64,000 bases of DNA from Phycicoccus flavus (GCF_004025965.2 NZ_SAYU02000002.1:1-64000), one strand, 5' to 3'. Numbered from the stretch's first letter, positions 36,562 to 45,219 are shown. Notes: generated from the sequence alone by a model not told the origin. Numbers and translations: made by a program.

Positions 36562-37805
36562 GCGGCGGGCGCGGGTCCCGCCGCGTGCCGCACGAGCGAC
36601 GCGGCGACCCGGTCGACGTCGTCGTCGGTGAGCAGGGTGTGCAGCGGCAGGCTGACGACGCGGCCGTAGACGTCCATGGCGTTCGGGACGTCCTGCGGGT
36701 CGAAGCCCAGCGTGCGGTAGGCCGACAGCAGGGGGAGGGGCTTGTAGTGGACGTTCGCGGCGATCCCGTCGGTGGCCATGCCCTCGATGACGGCGTTGCG
36801 GGCCGCCACGTCGGAGCTCGGCAGGAGCGCGAGGTAGAGGTGCGCGGAGGACCGGAAGTCGGGGCCGGTGTGGACGAGGGAGGTGATGCCCGTGCCGTCC
36901 AGCCGTCGGTCGTAGCGGGCGACGACCGCGTGCCGGCGCTCCAGCAGCTCCTCGTAGCGGCGGAACTGGGAGAGGCCGAGCGCGGCGAGGACGTCGGGCA
37001 GGTTGCACTTGTGCCCGAGCTCGGCGATGTCGTACTCCCACGAGCCGAGCCGGGTCTTGGCCAGCGCGTCCTTGGTCTGCCCGTGCATGGTCAGCAGGCG
37101 GGCCCGGGCGCGCAGGTCGTCGGCGGGGACGCCGTCCGGGGCACGCCACAGCAGGGCCCCGCCCTCGCCCGTCGTGACGTTCTTGACCGCGTGGAAGGAG
37201 AAGGCGGTGAGGTCGGCCAGCGACCCGGAGCGGCCGCCGCGCAGCACGGCGCCGAGGGAGTGCGCGGCGTCGGCGACGACGGCGACCCGGCCGAGGGCCT
37301 CCTGCACAGGCCCGGCCGGGGTGAAGTCCGGCCGCCCGGCCAGGGCGGCCGCCAGGGCCTCGTGGTCGAACAGCACCCCGCCGAGGTCGACGGTGACGAC
37401 CGCCTTGGTGCGCGGCGTGACGGCGGCGAGGACGTCCTCCACCCGCGGGGCGAAGCCGCCGGGCGCGGTGTCGACGAGCCGGATGTCGGCCCCGACGTGG
37501 GCGATGACGGCGGCCGACGCGGAGTAGGTGTAGGCGGTCGTGACGACCTCGTCGCCCGGGCCGACGCCCAGTAGGCGCAGCGCGGTCTCGAGGGCCGTCG
37601 TCGCCGAGCTGACGAGCAGGGCCCCGTCCGCGCCGGTGGCGGCCGCGAGCTCGCCTTCGAACGTGCGCCCGACCGGTCCGCTCGTGATCCACCCGGAGCG
37701 CAGCACGTCGACGACGGCCCGGATGTCCTCCTCCCGGATGTCGGGAGGGGAGAAGGGGACGGCACGCGGTGAGGTGCCGGTGGCTCCGTCGCTCCCCGAG
37801 GTCAC
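36558..37805 (-). CDS. DegT/DnrJ/EryC1-family sugar aminotransferase
   Basis: 415 residues, PLP-dependent transfer of an amino group to a 4-keto nucleotide sugar. GWITSGPVGRTFEGELA near the N-terminus, ADAAHSLGA (the PLP-contact Asp), and FSFHAVKNVTTGEGGALL with the internal-aldimine Lys are all present. I placed the start at GTG 37805, with AAGGAGA 6 bases upstream; the ATG at 37823 would put that site inside the coding region. It should take the 4-keto product of the FlaA1-like dehydratase encoded just upstream. First gene of a five-gene leftward unit with ATGA junctions. Confidence 0.92.
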   Translation of the reverse strand: MTSGSDGATGTSPRAVPFSPPDIREEDIRAVVDVLRSGWITSGPVGRTFEGELAAATGADGALLVSSATTALETALRLLGVGPGDEVVTTAYTYSASAAVIAHVGADIRLVDTAPGGFAPRVEDVLAAVTPRTKAVVTVDLGGVLFDHEALAAALAGRPDFTPAGPVQEALGRVAVVADAAHSLGAVLRGGRSGSLADLTAFSFHAVKNVTTGEGGALLWRAPDGVPADDLRARARLLTMHGQTKDALAKTRLGSWEYDIAELGHKCNLPDVLAALGLSQFRRYEELLERRHAVVARYDRRLDGTGITSLVHTGPDFRSSAHLYLALLPSSDVAARNAVIEGMATDGIAANVHYKPLPLLSAYRTLGFDPQDVPNAMDVYGRVVSLPLHTLLTDDDVDRVAASLVRHAAGPAPAA

Positions 37806-37871
37806 GGGCGGGTCTCCTTGCATCGTGTCGTCGCTCGGGCCGTGGCCCTCGGCGGCCGCTGCCGCCCGGAC

Positions 37872-37877
37872 AACCTA
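37872..37877 (-). promoter_or_regulatory. Putative -10 box of the leftward EPS operon
   Basis: TAGGTT on the minus strand in the 145-base gap after the dehydratase gene. It gives a leader of about 60 bases containing the AAGGAGA ribosome site of the aminotransferase gene. Confidence 0.45.
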
Positions 37878-37950
37878 CCCTCCGGTCGCGGGTCCGCCGA
37901 CCGCGCGGGCGCGGGTGCCGTCCCCGGCCTCCGGGGGTCCCGGGGGCGGC

Positions 37951-39765
37951 TCAGGCGGGGTGGCGGGCGCGGCCCTCCTGCGCGGCGCGGACCATCCAGC
38001 CCAGGGCCGGCCCCGGCTCGTCGAGTCCCGGCATCCCGTCCCGCTCGTCCTCGGGCAGGCCGGGGACGAAGACCTGGGAGATGAGGGGGTGGGTCGAGCG
38101 GGAGATCTCGTCGCTCGTCATGAAGAGCTCCTCGGTGAGCTTCTCGCCCGGTCGCAGCCCGGTGTAGACGATCTCGATCTCGGGCCGCCCGGAGAGCTGG
38201 ATCATCGTCCGCGCGACGTCGACGATCTTCACCGGCTGCCCCATGTCGAGGACCATGACCTCCCCGCCGCCGCCGATGGAGCCGGCCTGGAGGACGAGCT
38301 GGCAGGCCTCGGGGATGAGCATGAAGTAGCGCTCGACGTCGGGGTGGGTGACCGTGACGGGCCCGCCCTTGCGGATCTGCTCGGTGAAGCCGACGACGAC
38401 CGACCCGCGCGACCCGAGGACGTTGCCGAACCGGACGCTGACGTACCGCGAGGTCGGCTCGAGCGCGTCGGCGGCGGCCGTGAGCCGCTCGGCGACCCGC
38501 TTGGAGTAGCCGAGGACGCACGAGGGGTTCGCGGCCTTGTCCGTGGAGATGTTGACGAAGGTGGTGACGCCGACGGCGCGGGCGGCGTCGATGACGTTCT
38601 GGGTGCCGATGACGTTGGTCTTCATGGCCTCGGCCGGGTGCCGCTCCAGCAGGGTGAGGTGCTTGAGGGCGGCGGCGTGGAAGACGATCTCGGGGCGGGT
38701 GCGGCGGAAGGCCTCGTGCAGGCCGTCGGCGTCGCGGATGTCGCACAGGACGAGGGACTCCGAGTCCAGGAGGGCGTGCCCCTCGATGGACATCTGCGTC
38801 CCGTGCAGGCCGGACTCGTCCCGGTCGAGCATGAACAGCTCGGCGGGGAAGAAGCGCGAGATCTGCCGGCAGAGCTCGGCCCCGATGGAGCCGCCGGCGC
38901 CGGTGACGAGGACGCGGCGGCCGGAGAGGTACTCGGAGATGGCGGCCATGTCGAGGTCGACGGGCTTGCGGCCGAGGAGGTCCGCGACGTCGAGGTCGTG
39001 CAGGTCGGAGGCGGTCGGCGCCTGCCCGAACAGCTGGCGCACCGGGGGCAGGACGAGGACCGAGAGGTTGGCCTCGGTGGCGATGGAGTTGATGGAGCGG
39101 ACGGTCTCGGCGTCCGCGCTGGGGATGGCGATGATGACGGTGTTCGCCTCGTAGCGCTTCGCGAGCTGCGCGATGTCCGCGACCCGCCCGCGCACCCGGG
39201 TCCCGGCGATCCGCAGGCGCTGCTTGGACGGGTCGTCGTCGACGAGGGCCACGGCGTGCAGCCCGCTCGCCGGGTCGCGGGCCAGGCTCTCGACGAGGAC
39301 CCGGCCGCCGGACCCCGCGCCGACGACGAGGGCCCGCCGGACGTCCCCCTCGAGGCGCTGCCGGCGCGTCTTGCGCGAGCGGAGCACGAACCGGACGGCG
39401 AACATCGAGATGAGCGCGACGAGGGTCGCGGTCACCGGCACGCTGCGGGGCAGCGGGACCAGCTGGGTGAACAGCCCGACGGCGCCGAGGACGACCCCGA
39501 CGCCCAGGGTGGTGCGGGCGAGCTCGCCGGTCTCCTCGAAGGAGCCGAGCTCGTGGTTGATGCCGTAGGGCCCGAAGACCCACCCGCCGACCAGCTGCAG
39601 GCCGCCGGCCACGGCGGCGGCCGTGGCGAGGCTCTGGAGGACGTGGTCGGGGAGGACGAAGTCGAGGCGCAGGACCGTCGCCAGCGCGAGGGCGAGGACC
39701 CAGATGAGCGCGTCGAGGAGGCTCCAGCGGATCCGGGAGAGCACCGCACGCACCCTCGGTGTCAT
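37951..39765 (-). CDS. Membrane nucleotide-sugar 4,6-dehydratase (FlaA1/WbpM/PglF type)
   Basis: 604 residues. Four or five N-terminal membrane helices, a first Rossmann domain (VVGAGSGGRVLVESLARDP near residue 147), then the catalytic SDR domain with VLVTGAGGSIGAELCRQIS near residue 285, NISTDKAANPSCVLGYSKR and YTGLRPGEKLTEEL. In long dehydratases of this group the usual SDR tyrosine is replaced (often by Met); here the position is Leu (CVLGYSK). Makes a UDP-4-keto-6-deoxy sugar for the neighbouring aminotransferase. ATG 39765 with GGAGGA upstream; a promoter-like TACCCT lies at 39855-39850. Confidence 0.93.
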   Translation of the reverse strand: MTPRVRAVLSRIRWSLLDALIWVLALALATVLRLDFVLPDHVLQSLATAAAVAGGLQLVGGWVFGPYGINHELGSFEETGELARTTLGVGVVLGAVGLFTQLVPLPRSVPVTATLVALISMFAVRFVLRSRKTRRQRLEGDVRRALVVGAGSGGRVLVESLARDPASGLHAVALVDDDPSKQRLRIAGTRVRGRVADIAQLAKRYEANTVIIAIPSADAETVRSINSIATEANLSVLVLPPVRQLFGQAPTASDLHDLDVADLLGRKPVDLDMAAISEYLSGRRVLVTGAGGSIGAELCRQISRFFPAELFMLDRDESGLHGTQMSIEGHALLDSESLVLCDIRDADGLHEAFRRTRPEIVFHAAALKHLTLLERHPAEAMKTNVIGTQNVIDAARAVGVTTFVNISTDKAANPSCVLGYSKRVAERLTAAADALEPTSRYVSVRFGNVLGSRGSVVVGFTEQIRKGGPVTVTHPDVERYFMLIPEACQLVLQAGSIGGGGEVMVLDMGQPVKIVDVARTMIQLSGRPEIEIVYTGLRPGEKLTEELFMTSDEISRSTHPLISQVFVPGLPEDERDGMPGLDEPGPALGWMVRAAQEGRARHPA

Positions 39766-39849
39766 CGCCGTCCTCCGTCCGTCGTGGCCGTGGCCCGCCG
39801 CTCGGGCCGGGCCTCGGACCCCCGGTGGGGCCCGGCGCACGCCGAGGCG

Positions 39850-39855
39850 AGGGTA
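39850..39855 (-). promoter_or_regulatory. Putative -10 box of the dehydratase gene
   Basis: TACCCT on the minus strand, about 85 bases before ATG 39765, in the 135-base gap after cysQ. No strong -35 is visible. Confidence 0.35.
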
Positions 39856-39900
39856 CCGGAAGTCCGTTGCGGCCCGGGGGACCCCGCGGCCGGGTGGTTC

Positions 39901-40665
39901 TCAGGCGGTCGTCTCCTCGAGGGCCGAGCGGACCTCCGCCAGCACCTCCGGGCGGGCCAGGACCAGGTCGGGCAGCCACGGGTCCGGGCGGTTGTATACC
40001 AGCGGCGAGCCGTCGAGCCGGGTGGGGGCCAGACCGTGCCCGAGGGCGACGGCCACCGGCGCCGCGGAGTCCCACTCGTACTGCCCGCCGCCGTGGACGT
40101 AGGCGTCCACCGTGCCGTCGAGCACGGCCATCGCCTTGACCCCGGCCGAGCCCATCGGCACGAGCTCGGCGCCGAGCAGCGCGGCCAGGGCGACGACGAA
40201 GTCGGGCGGTCGGCTGCGGCTCACGGCCAGGCGCACCGGACCGTCCTCGTCCGGCCGGGGCGGCAGCGGCACCGGCCGGTCCATCCGGTGGACGACGTCG
40301 CGGGCGGGCAGTGCGACGGCGCCGGCGGCGAGGGCGCCGTCCTCCCACAGGGCGACGTGGACGGCCCAGTCGTCGCGCGGGCGCTCGCTGAACTCGCGCG
40401 TGCCGTCGAGGGGGTCGACGATCCACACCCGCCGGGCGTCGAGGCGGCGGTGGTCGTCGGCGCCCTCCTCGCTGAGCACGGCGTCCTCGGGCCGCAGCCG
40501 GGCGAGCAGGTCGAGGATGTGGACGTGGGCGGCGCGGTCGCCGGCGTCCTTGAGGTCGCGCCCGTCGAGGTCGGGTCGGTCCGCGCGCAGGGCGAGCAGG
40601 ACGCGGCCGGCCTCCTGCGCGACGGCGGCGGCCACCTCGTGGTCGTCGGCGTCGGGACGGCTCAC
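39901..40665 (-). CDS. cysQ: 3'(2'),5'-bisphosphate nucleotidase CysQ
   Basis: 254 residues of the inositol monophosphatase fold. Metal-binding EEGADD (residues 66-71), WIVDPLDGTREF (81-92) and the C-terminal YEWDSAAPVAVA are the family motifs. It removes the 3' phosphate of PAP or PAPS, recycling the by-product of sulfotransfer or sulfate reduction. GTG start overlapping the TauE-like stop (GTGA). Together with cysC and cysDN it points to real PAPS turnover in the cell. Confidence 0.92.
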   Translation of the reverse strand: MSRPDADDHEVAAAVAQEAGRVLLALRADRPDLDGRDLKDAGDRAAHVHILDLLARLRPEDAVLSEEGADDHRRLDARRVWIVDPLDGTREFSERPRDDWAVHVALWEDGALAAGAVALPARDVVHRMDRPVPLPPRPDEDGPVRLAVSRSRPPDFVVALAALLGAELVPMGSAGVKAMAVLDGTVDAYVHGGGQYEWDSAAPVAVALGHGLAPTRLDGSPLVYNRPDPWLPDLVLARPEVLAEVRSALEETTA

Positions 40666-41681
40666 CGGGGGGTCCTCTCGTCGGGGACGGCGGGCGCGGT
40701 GGGGCCGGACGGTCCCGGCGCGCGGTCACGTCCGTCGTGGTCATGGTCGTGGTCGTGGTCGTCGTCCGGCTCGTCGTCGGTGTCGTCCCGGCCGAAGGCG
40801 GGGAGCCCGTGCGCCCGCCGCAGCAGCGCCCAGGCCAGCGGTCCGAGCACGAGCAGCCCGGCGCCCACCGCCCCGACGACCATCGGCGGGACGCCGAGCA
40901 GGGTGATGCCGGTGAGGGTGAGGACGATGACGATGCCCCGCCGGATCGCCGACCCCGGCACCCAGGCCGCGAGCCGCGACCCGAGGAACGTCCCGGGCGT
41001 GCCGCCGACGACGAGGGGGACGAGCACGGCCCAGTCGACGCCCGAGGTGATGACGTGCCCGACGGCGGCGGCCAGGACGAGCGGGACGGCCTGCACGAGG
41101 TCGGTGCCGACGAGCCGGCGGGCGGCGAGCCCGGGGTGCAGCAGGAGGAGGGCGACCATGATGATCGAGCCCGACCCGACGCTGGTCAGCCCGACGAGGA
41201 GTCCCCCGACGGCCCCGACGACGACGGTCGGCACCGTCCGGCCCCGGGTGGCCTCGCCGCTGCCGCGGCCCCAGCCGAGGAACGAGGAGCCGTAGACGCG
41301 CATCGTGTAGGTCGAGGCGGCGAGGAGCAGCGCGACGCCGATGAGCACCTTGAGCAGGGCCTCCTGCTGCTCCGGGCTGCCGAGCAGCCGGATGAGGAAG
41401 GCGCCGGCGAAGGCGAACGGCACCGACCCGATCACGAGCAGCCTGGCCAGCCGCCAGTCGGGTGACCCCGTGCGGGCGTGCACGGCGGCGCCGACCGACT
41501 TGTTGACCGCGGCGGCCACGAGGTCGTTGGCCACGGCGGCGCTCGGCGGGATGCCGAGGAAGACCAGCGCCGGCGTCATGAGCGCGCCGCCGCCCATGCC
41601 GGTGAGGCCGACGACGATCCCGACGAGGAAGCTGACGACGAGGACGGCGAGCGCGGCGCTCGAGAGCAGCTCAGCGGGCAT
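40662..41681 (-). CDS. TauE/SafE-family sulfite/sulfur anion exporter
   Basis: 339 residues, about eight membrane helices in two halves with VGLTGMGGGALMTPALVFLG and VGLTSVGSGSIIMVALLLLH, the paired TauE/SafE motifs. It is likely to move sulfite, sulfate or a sulfonate. The C-terminal 50 residues are cytoplasmic and odd: DDTDDEPDDDHDHDHDHDG, an alternating Asp-His run able to bind metal. Overlaps cysC by 11 bases and cysQ by four, so it belongs to the sulfate-activation operon. Confidence 0.88.
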   Translation of the reverse strand: MPAELLSSAALAVLVVSFLVGIVVGLTGMGGGALMTPALVFLGIPPSAAVANDLVAAAVNKSVGAAVHARTGSPDWRLARLLVIGSVPFAFAGAFLIRLLGSPEQQEALLKVLIGVALLLAASTYTMRVYGSSFLGWGRGSGEATRGRTVPTVVVGAVGGLLVGLTSVGSGSIIMVALLLLHPGLAARRLVGTDLVQAVPLVLAAAVGHVITSGVDWAVLVPLVVGGTPGTFLGSRLAAWVPGSAIRRGIVIVLTLTGITLLGVPPMVVGAVGAGLLVLGPLAWALLRRAHGLPAFGRDDTDDEPDDDHDHDHDHDGRDRAPGPSGPTAPAVPDERTPR

Positions 41682-42801
41682 CCGGGGCCTCGCCGGCGGG
41701 CGCGAGCAGCGCGAGGACCTCGTCCGCGCACCGCTCGACGTCGCGGCCGGTCGTGTCGATCCGCAGGTCGGGGTGCTCGGGCACGTCGTAGGGCGCGGAG
41801 ATGCCGGTGAAGTCGGGGATCTCGCCGCGGCGCGCGCGGGCGTAGAGGCCCTTGCGGTCGCGGCGCTCGCACTCCGCGAGCGGGGTCGCGACGTGGACGA
41901 GGACGAAGCGGGCGCCCCGGGCGGCGGCCATGGCGGCGACGTCGCGGCGGACGGCGTCCTCGGGGGCGATGGGGCTGCAGACGGCGATGCCGCCGTGGTG
42001 GGCGACCTCGGCGGCGACCCAGCCGATGCGGCGGACGTTGGTGCGGCGGTCCGCGGCCGAGAACCCCAGCCCGGCGGTGAGGTGCCGCCGGACGACGTCG
42101 CCGTCGAGCAGCGTCACCGGGGTGCCCGCCTCGACGAGGCGGGTGGCGACGCTGCGGGCGATCGTCGACTTGCCCGAGCCGGACAGCCCGGTGAGCAGGA
42201 GGACGACGCCCGTCGTCGGGGCGGTCGACGCCGTCGCCGGGGCCGGTGCCGGGGCGAGGCCGGGGTCGAGACCGAGGGTGGTGAGCAGCCGCGCACGGCG
42301 GCCGGCGTCGTCGGGCACGGGGACGACGAGGACGCGCGCACCGGCGGGGTCCGCGGCGGCGGTCGCCGCGCGGACGGCGTCGGTGCCGGCGGTCGCGCCG
42401 TCGAGCGACGTCGAGGCCAGGACGAGGAGGACGGTGCCGGACGGGACGTCGGCGGGCACGTCGGCGGCGGACCCCACGAGGACGACGTGCGTGTCGCCGA
42501 GGTCCTCCGGGCCGGCGAGGTGCCGGTCCTGGAACGGCCGCGGCGGCGGCTCGGCGAGCCAGCGGGGGGTGCCGGTCACGCCGTCCTCGCCGTGCGGCTC
42601 CAGGTCCTCGAGCCGGACGACGGGGGCGCCCTCGGGGTCGACGACGACGAGGGCGCCGGCCGCCAGGGCCGCCTCGCGCACGTCGTCGGGCAGCCGCAGC
42701 GGGCGCGGGGCGGCGCCCTCGCCGTACAGCCCGCGGCGCAGGACGTCGAGGTCGTCGAGGTCCTCGCGGGGCGGGCTGACGCTCGGGGCCGGGTCGGTCA
42801 C
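41671..42801 (-). CDS. cysC: Adenylylsulfate kinase CysC with N-terminal ATP-sulfurylase-like domain
   Basis: 376 residues, nearly twice the usual CysC. The C-terminal half is the kinase: GLSGSGKSTIARSVA (P-loop, about residue 204), LDGDVVRRHLTAGLGFSAAD, RTNVRRIGWVAA, and DVPEHPDLRIDT. It phosphorylates APS to PAPS. Residues 1-190 resemble the PUA-like N-terminal part of ATP sulfurylases (DLDVLRRGLYGEG, AALAAGALVVVDPEGAPV) but lack a recognisable catalytic HxGH, so the domain is probably regulatory or degenerate. Divergent from cysDN, sharing an AT-rich promoter region. Confidence 0.88.
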   Translation of the reverse strand: MTDPAPSVSPPREDLDDLDVLRRGLYGEGAAPRPLRLPDDVREAALAAGALVVVDPEGAPVVRLEDLEPHGEDGVTGTPRWLAEPPPRPFQDRHLAGPEDLGDTHVVLVGSAADVPADVPSGTVLLVLASTSLDGATAGTDAVRAATAAADPAGARVLVVPVPDDAGRRARLLTTLGLDPGLAPAPAPATASTAPTTGVVLLLTGLSGSGKSTIARSVATRLVEAGTPVTLLDGDVVRRHLTAGLGFSAADRRTNVRRIGWVAAEVAHHGGIAVCSPIAPEDAVRRDVAAMAAARGARFVLVHVATPLAECERRDRKGLYARARRGEIPDFTGISAPYDVPEHPDLRIDTTGRDVERCADEVLALLAPAGEAPDAR

Positions 42802-42871
42802 GTCGGATAGTGTGCCCTGGCCGTACCGGCCACGACCCGGGCGCCCGTCCGTCGGGCGATCAGCGAACGTT

Positions 42872-42887
42872 ATGTTTATCCGAACAT
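42872..42887. promoter_or_regulatory. Inverted repeat in the cysC/cysD divergent promoter
   Basis: ATGTT-TATCCG-AACAT, arms 5 bases, in the only AT-rich stretch of the 106-base gap (ACGTTATGTTTATCCGAACA). The position 20 bases upstream of the cysD start fits an operator controlling both directions. Confidence 0.5.
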
Positions 42888-42907
42888 CCGGTGATGAGAG
42901 GTGGCCC

Positions 42908-43819
42908 GTGCCGACCCACAGCGACTACCGGCTCTCGCAGCTCGACGAGCTCGAGGCCGAGTCCATCCACATCTTCCGCGAGGTCGTCGCGGAGTTCGAG
43001 AAGCCCGTCCTGATGTTCAGCGGCGGCAAGGACTCCATCGTCATGCTGCGCCTCGCGGAGAAGGCGTTCTACCCGGCCCGCATCCCCTTCCCCGTGCTCC
43101 AGGTCGACACCGGCTACGACTTCCCCGAGGTCCTCGCCTGCCGCGACAGCTGGGTCGACCGGCTGGGCGTGCGGCTCGTCGTCGCCTCGGTCGAGCAGGC
43201 CATCGCCGACGGTGTCGTCGTCGACGACGGGCGCACGAGCCGCAACCGGCTGCAGATCGGCACCCTGCTCGCGGCCATCGAGGAGGGCGGGTTCACCGCG
43301 GCGTTCGGCGGCGGCCGGCGTGACGAGGAGAAGGCCCGCGCCAAGGAGCGCGTCTACAGCCACCGCGACGAGTTCGGCCAGTGGGACCCCAAGAACCAGC
43401 GCCCCGAGCTGTGGTCGCTCTACAACGGGCGGCTCCACGAGGGCGAGCACATGCGGATCTTCCCGCTGTCCAACTGGACCGAGCTCGACATCTGGCACTA
43501 CATCGCTCGCGAGGACGTCGAGATCCCCTCGATCTACTTCAGCCACCGGCGCCGGGTGTTCGAGCGCGACGGCATGCTGCTCACCGAGAGCGGGTTCAAC
43601 CCGCTGCGCGAGGGCGAGACCGCCGCCGAGCGCACCGTCCGCTTCCGCACCGTCGGCGACCTCACCCTCACCGGGTGCGTCGAGAGCACGGCGGGCACGT
43701 TCCAGGAGATCGTCGACGAGATCTCCGTCGCCCGGCTCACCGAGCGCGGCGCCACCCGTGGCGATGACCGCTTCTCGGAGGCCGCGATGGAGGACCGCAA
43801 GAAGGAGGGGTACTTCTGA
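42908..43819 (+). CDS. cysD: Sulfate adenylyltransferase subunit 2 CysD
   Basis: 303 residues. PP-loop FSGGKDSIVMLRLAEKAF at residues 37-54, substrate block DTGYDFPEVL, and FGGGRRDEEKARAKER. With CysN it makes APS from sulfate and ATP, driven by GTP hydrolysis. GTG start with GAGAGG 6 bases upstream. The C-terminus ends SEAAMEDRKKEGYF, as expected of CysD. The stop overlaps the cysN start by one base. Confidence 0.96.
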   Translation: MPTHSDYRLSQLDELEAESIHIFREVVAEFEKPVLMFSGGKDSIVMLRLAEKAFYPARIPFPVLQVDTGYDFPEVLACRDSWVDRLGVRLVVASVEQAIADGVVVDDGRTSRNRLQIGTLLAAIEEGGFTAAFGGGRRDEEKARAKERVYSHRDEFGQWDPKNQRPELWSLYNGRLHEGEHMRIFPLSNWTELDIWHYIAREDVEIPSIYFSHRRRVFERDGMLLTESGFNPLREGETAAERTVRFRTVGDLTLTGCVESTAGTFQEIVDEISVARLTERGATRGDDRFSEAAMEDRKKEGYF

Positions 43820-45060
43820 TGGACCTGCTGCGTTTCGCCACCGCCGGCTCGGTCGACGACGGCAAGTCCACGTTGATCGGCCGCCTGCTGCTGGACTCCA
43901 AGGCCATCTTCGAGGACCAGCTGGAGGCCGTCGAGGCCACCTCGCGGACCAAGGGCTACGACTACACCGACCTCGCGCTACTCACGGACGGCCTGCGCTC
44001 CGAGCGGGAGCAGGGCATCACCATCGACGTCGCGTACCGCTACTTCGCGACCCCGCGGCGGAAGTTCATCATCGCCGACACCCCGGGGCACGTGCAGTAC
44101 ACCCGCAACATGGTCACCGGCGCCTCGACCGCCGACCTCGGGCTCGTGCTCGTCGACGCCCGGCAGGGCCTCACCGAGCAGTCTCGCCGGCACGCCGTCA
44201 TCCTGTCGCTGCTGCGGGTCCCGCACCTGGTCCTGGCCGTCAACAAGATGGACCTCGTCGACTACGACGAGGGCGTCTTCGAGGCCATCCGGTCCGAGTT
44301 CGCCGCCTTCACCCAGCGCCTCAACGTGCCCGACCTCGCCGTCATCCCGATCTCGGCGCTCCAGGGCGACAACGTCGTGACCCGCTCGGAGCACATGCCC
44401 TGGTACGAGGGCTCGTCGCTGCTGCACCACCTCGAGAACGTCCACATCGCCTCCGACCGCGACCTGCGCGACGTCCGCTTCCCGGTGCAGTACGTGGTGC
44501 GGCCCAAGTCCGACGAGCACCACGACTACCGCGGGTACGCCGGCCAGGTGGCCAGCGGCGTCATGCGCCCCGGCGACGAGGTCATGGTCCTCCCGAGCGG
44601 GCTGACCTCGCGCATCGCGGGCATCGACCTGTACGACCGGGAGGTCGAGGCCGCGTTCCCGCCGATGTCGGTCGTCGTCCGGCTCGAGGACGACCTCGAC
44701 GTCTCGCGCGGCGACATGATCTGCCGGGTGCGCAACGCCCCGCAGCAGAGCCAGGACGTCGACGCCATGGTCTGCTGGATGACCCGCGAGCCCCTGCGGC
44801 CGCGGCAGAAGCTGGCCATCAAGCACACGACCCGCTCGGCCCGGGCGATGGTCAAGGACGTGCAGTACCGGCTGGACATCAACACCCTGCACCGCGACGG
44901 CGACACCCAGGAGCTCGGTCTCAACGAGATCGGCCGGGTCCGGCTGCGCACCACCCAGCAGCTGCTCACCGACCCCTACGAGCACAACCGGGTCACCGGC
45001 TCGTTCATCCTCATCGACGAGGCCACCGGCAGCACGGTGGGCGCCGGCATCGTCAACTGA
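43819..45060 (+). CDS. cysN: Sulfate adenylyltransferase subunit 1 CysN (GTPase)
   Basis: 413 residues, EF-Tu-like GTPase. G1 GSVDDGKST (residues 10-18), switch and G2 region EREQGITIDVAYRYF, G3 DTPGHVQY, G4 NKMD, then two beta-barrel domains. It couples GTP hydrolysis to APS formation with CysD. No CysC domain is fused to its C-terminus, consistent with the separate cysC gene divergently encoded nearby. Length is that of stand-alone CysN. Confidence 0.96.
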   Translation: MDLLRFATAGSVDDGKSTLIGRLLLDSKAIFEDQLEAVEATSRTKGYDYTDLALLTDGLRSEREQGITIDVAYRYFATPRRKFIIADTPGHVQYTRNMVTGASTADLGLVLVDARQGLTEQSRRHAVILSLLRVPHLVLAVNKMDLVDYDEGVFEAIRSEFAAFTQRLNVPDLAVIPISALQGDNVVTRSEHMPWYEGSSLLHHLENVHIASDRDLRDVRFPVQYVVRPKSDEHHDYRGYAGQVASGVMRPGDEVMVLPSGLTSRIAGIDLYDREVEAAFPPMSVVVRLEDDLDVSRGDMICRVRNAPQQSQDVDAMVCWMTREPLRPRQKLAIKHTTRSARAMVKDVQYRLDINTLHRDGDTQELGLNEIGRVRLRTTQQLLTDPYEHNRVTGSFILIDEATGSTVGAGIVN

Positions 45061-45066
45061 CGGCGG

Positions 45067-45190
45067 CGCTGCTCGGGCCGACGAGAAGTCACGACGCGCT
45101 GCTCGGGCGGACGAGGAGCCACGACGCGCTGTACCTCCCGCCCGCGGTACGGCGCGTCGCGACCCCTCGTCGCACGAGCAGCCACGCGGC
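45067..45190. repeat. 30-bp tandem repeat and stem after cysN
   Basis: CGCTGCTCGGGCCGACGAGA at 45067 is repeated with few changes at 45097 (period 30), and CGCTGTACC starts a broken third unit at 45127. An inverted partner containing CTCGTCGCACGAGCAGCC follows at about 45157-45187, so the second unit can pair with it. Lies between convergent cysN and galK and probably ends transcription from both sides. Confidence 0.7.
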
Positions 45191-45219
45191 CGGCCCGAGG
45201 GCGGTCGTGCCGCGTGGGG

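Noticed and set aside
37805-37823. Aminotransferase start at ATG 37823
   Set aside because: The AAGGAGA ribosome site would be inside the first codons; it fits GTG 37805.
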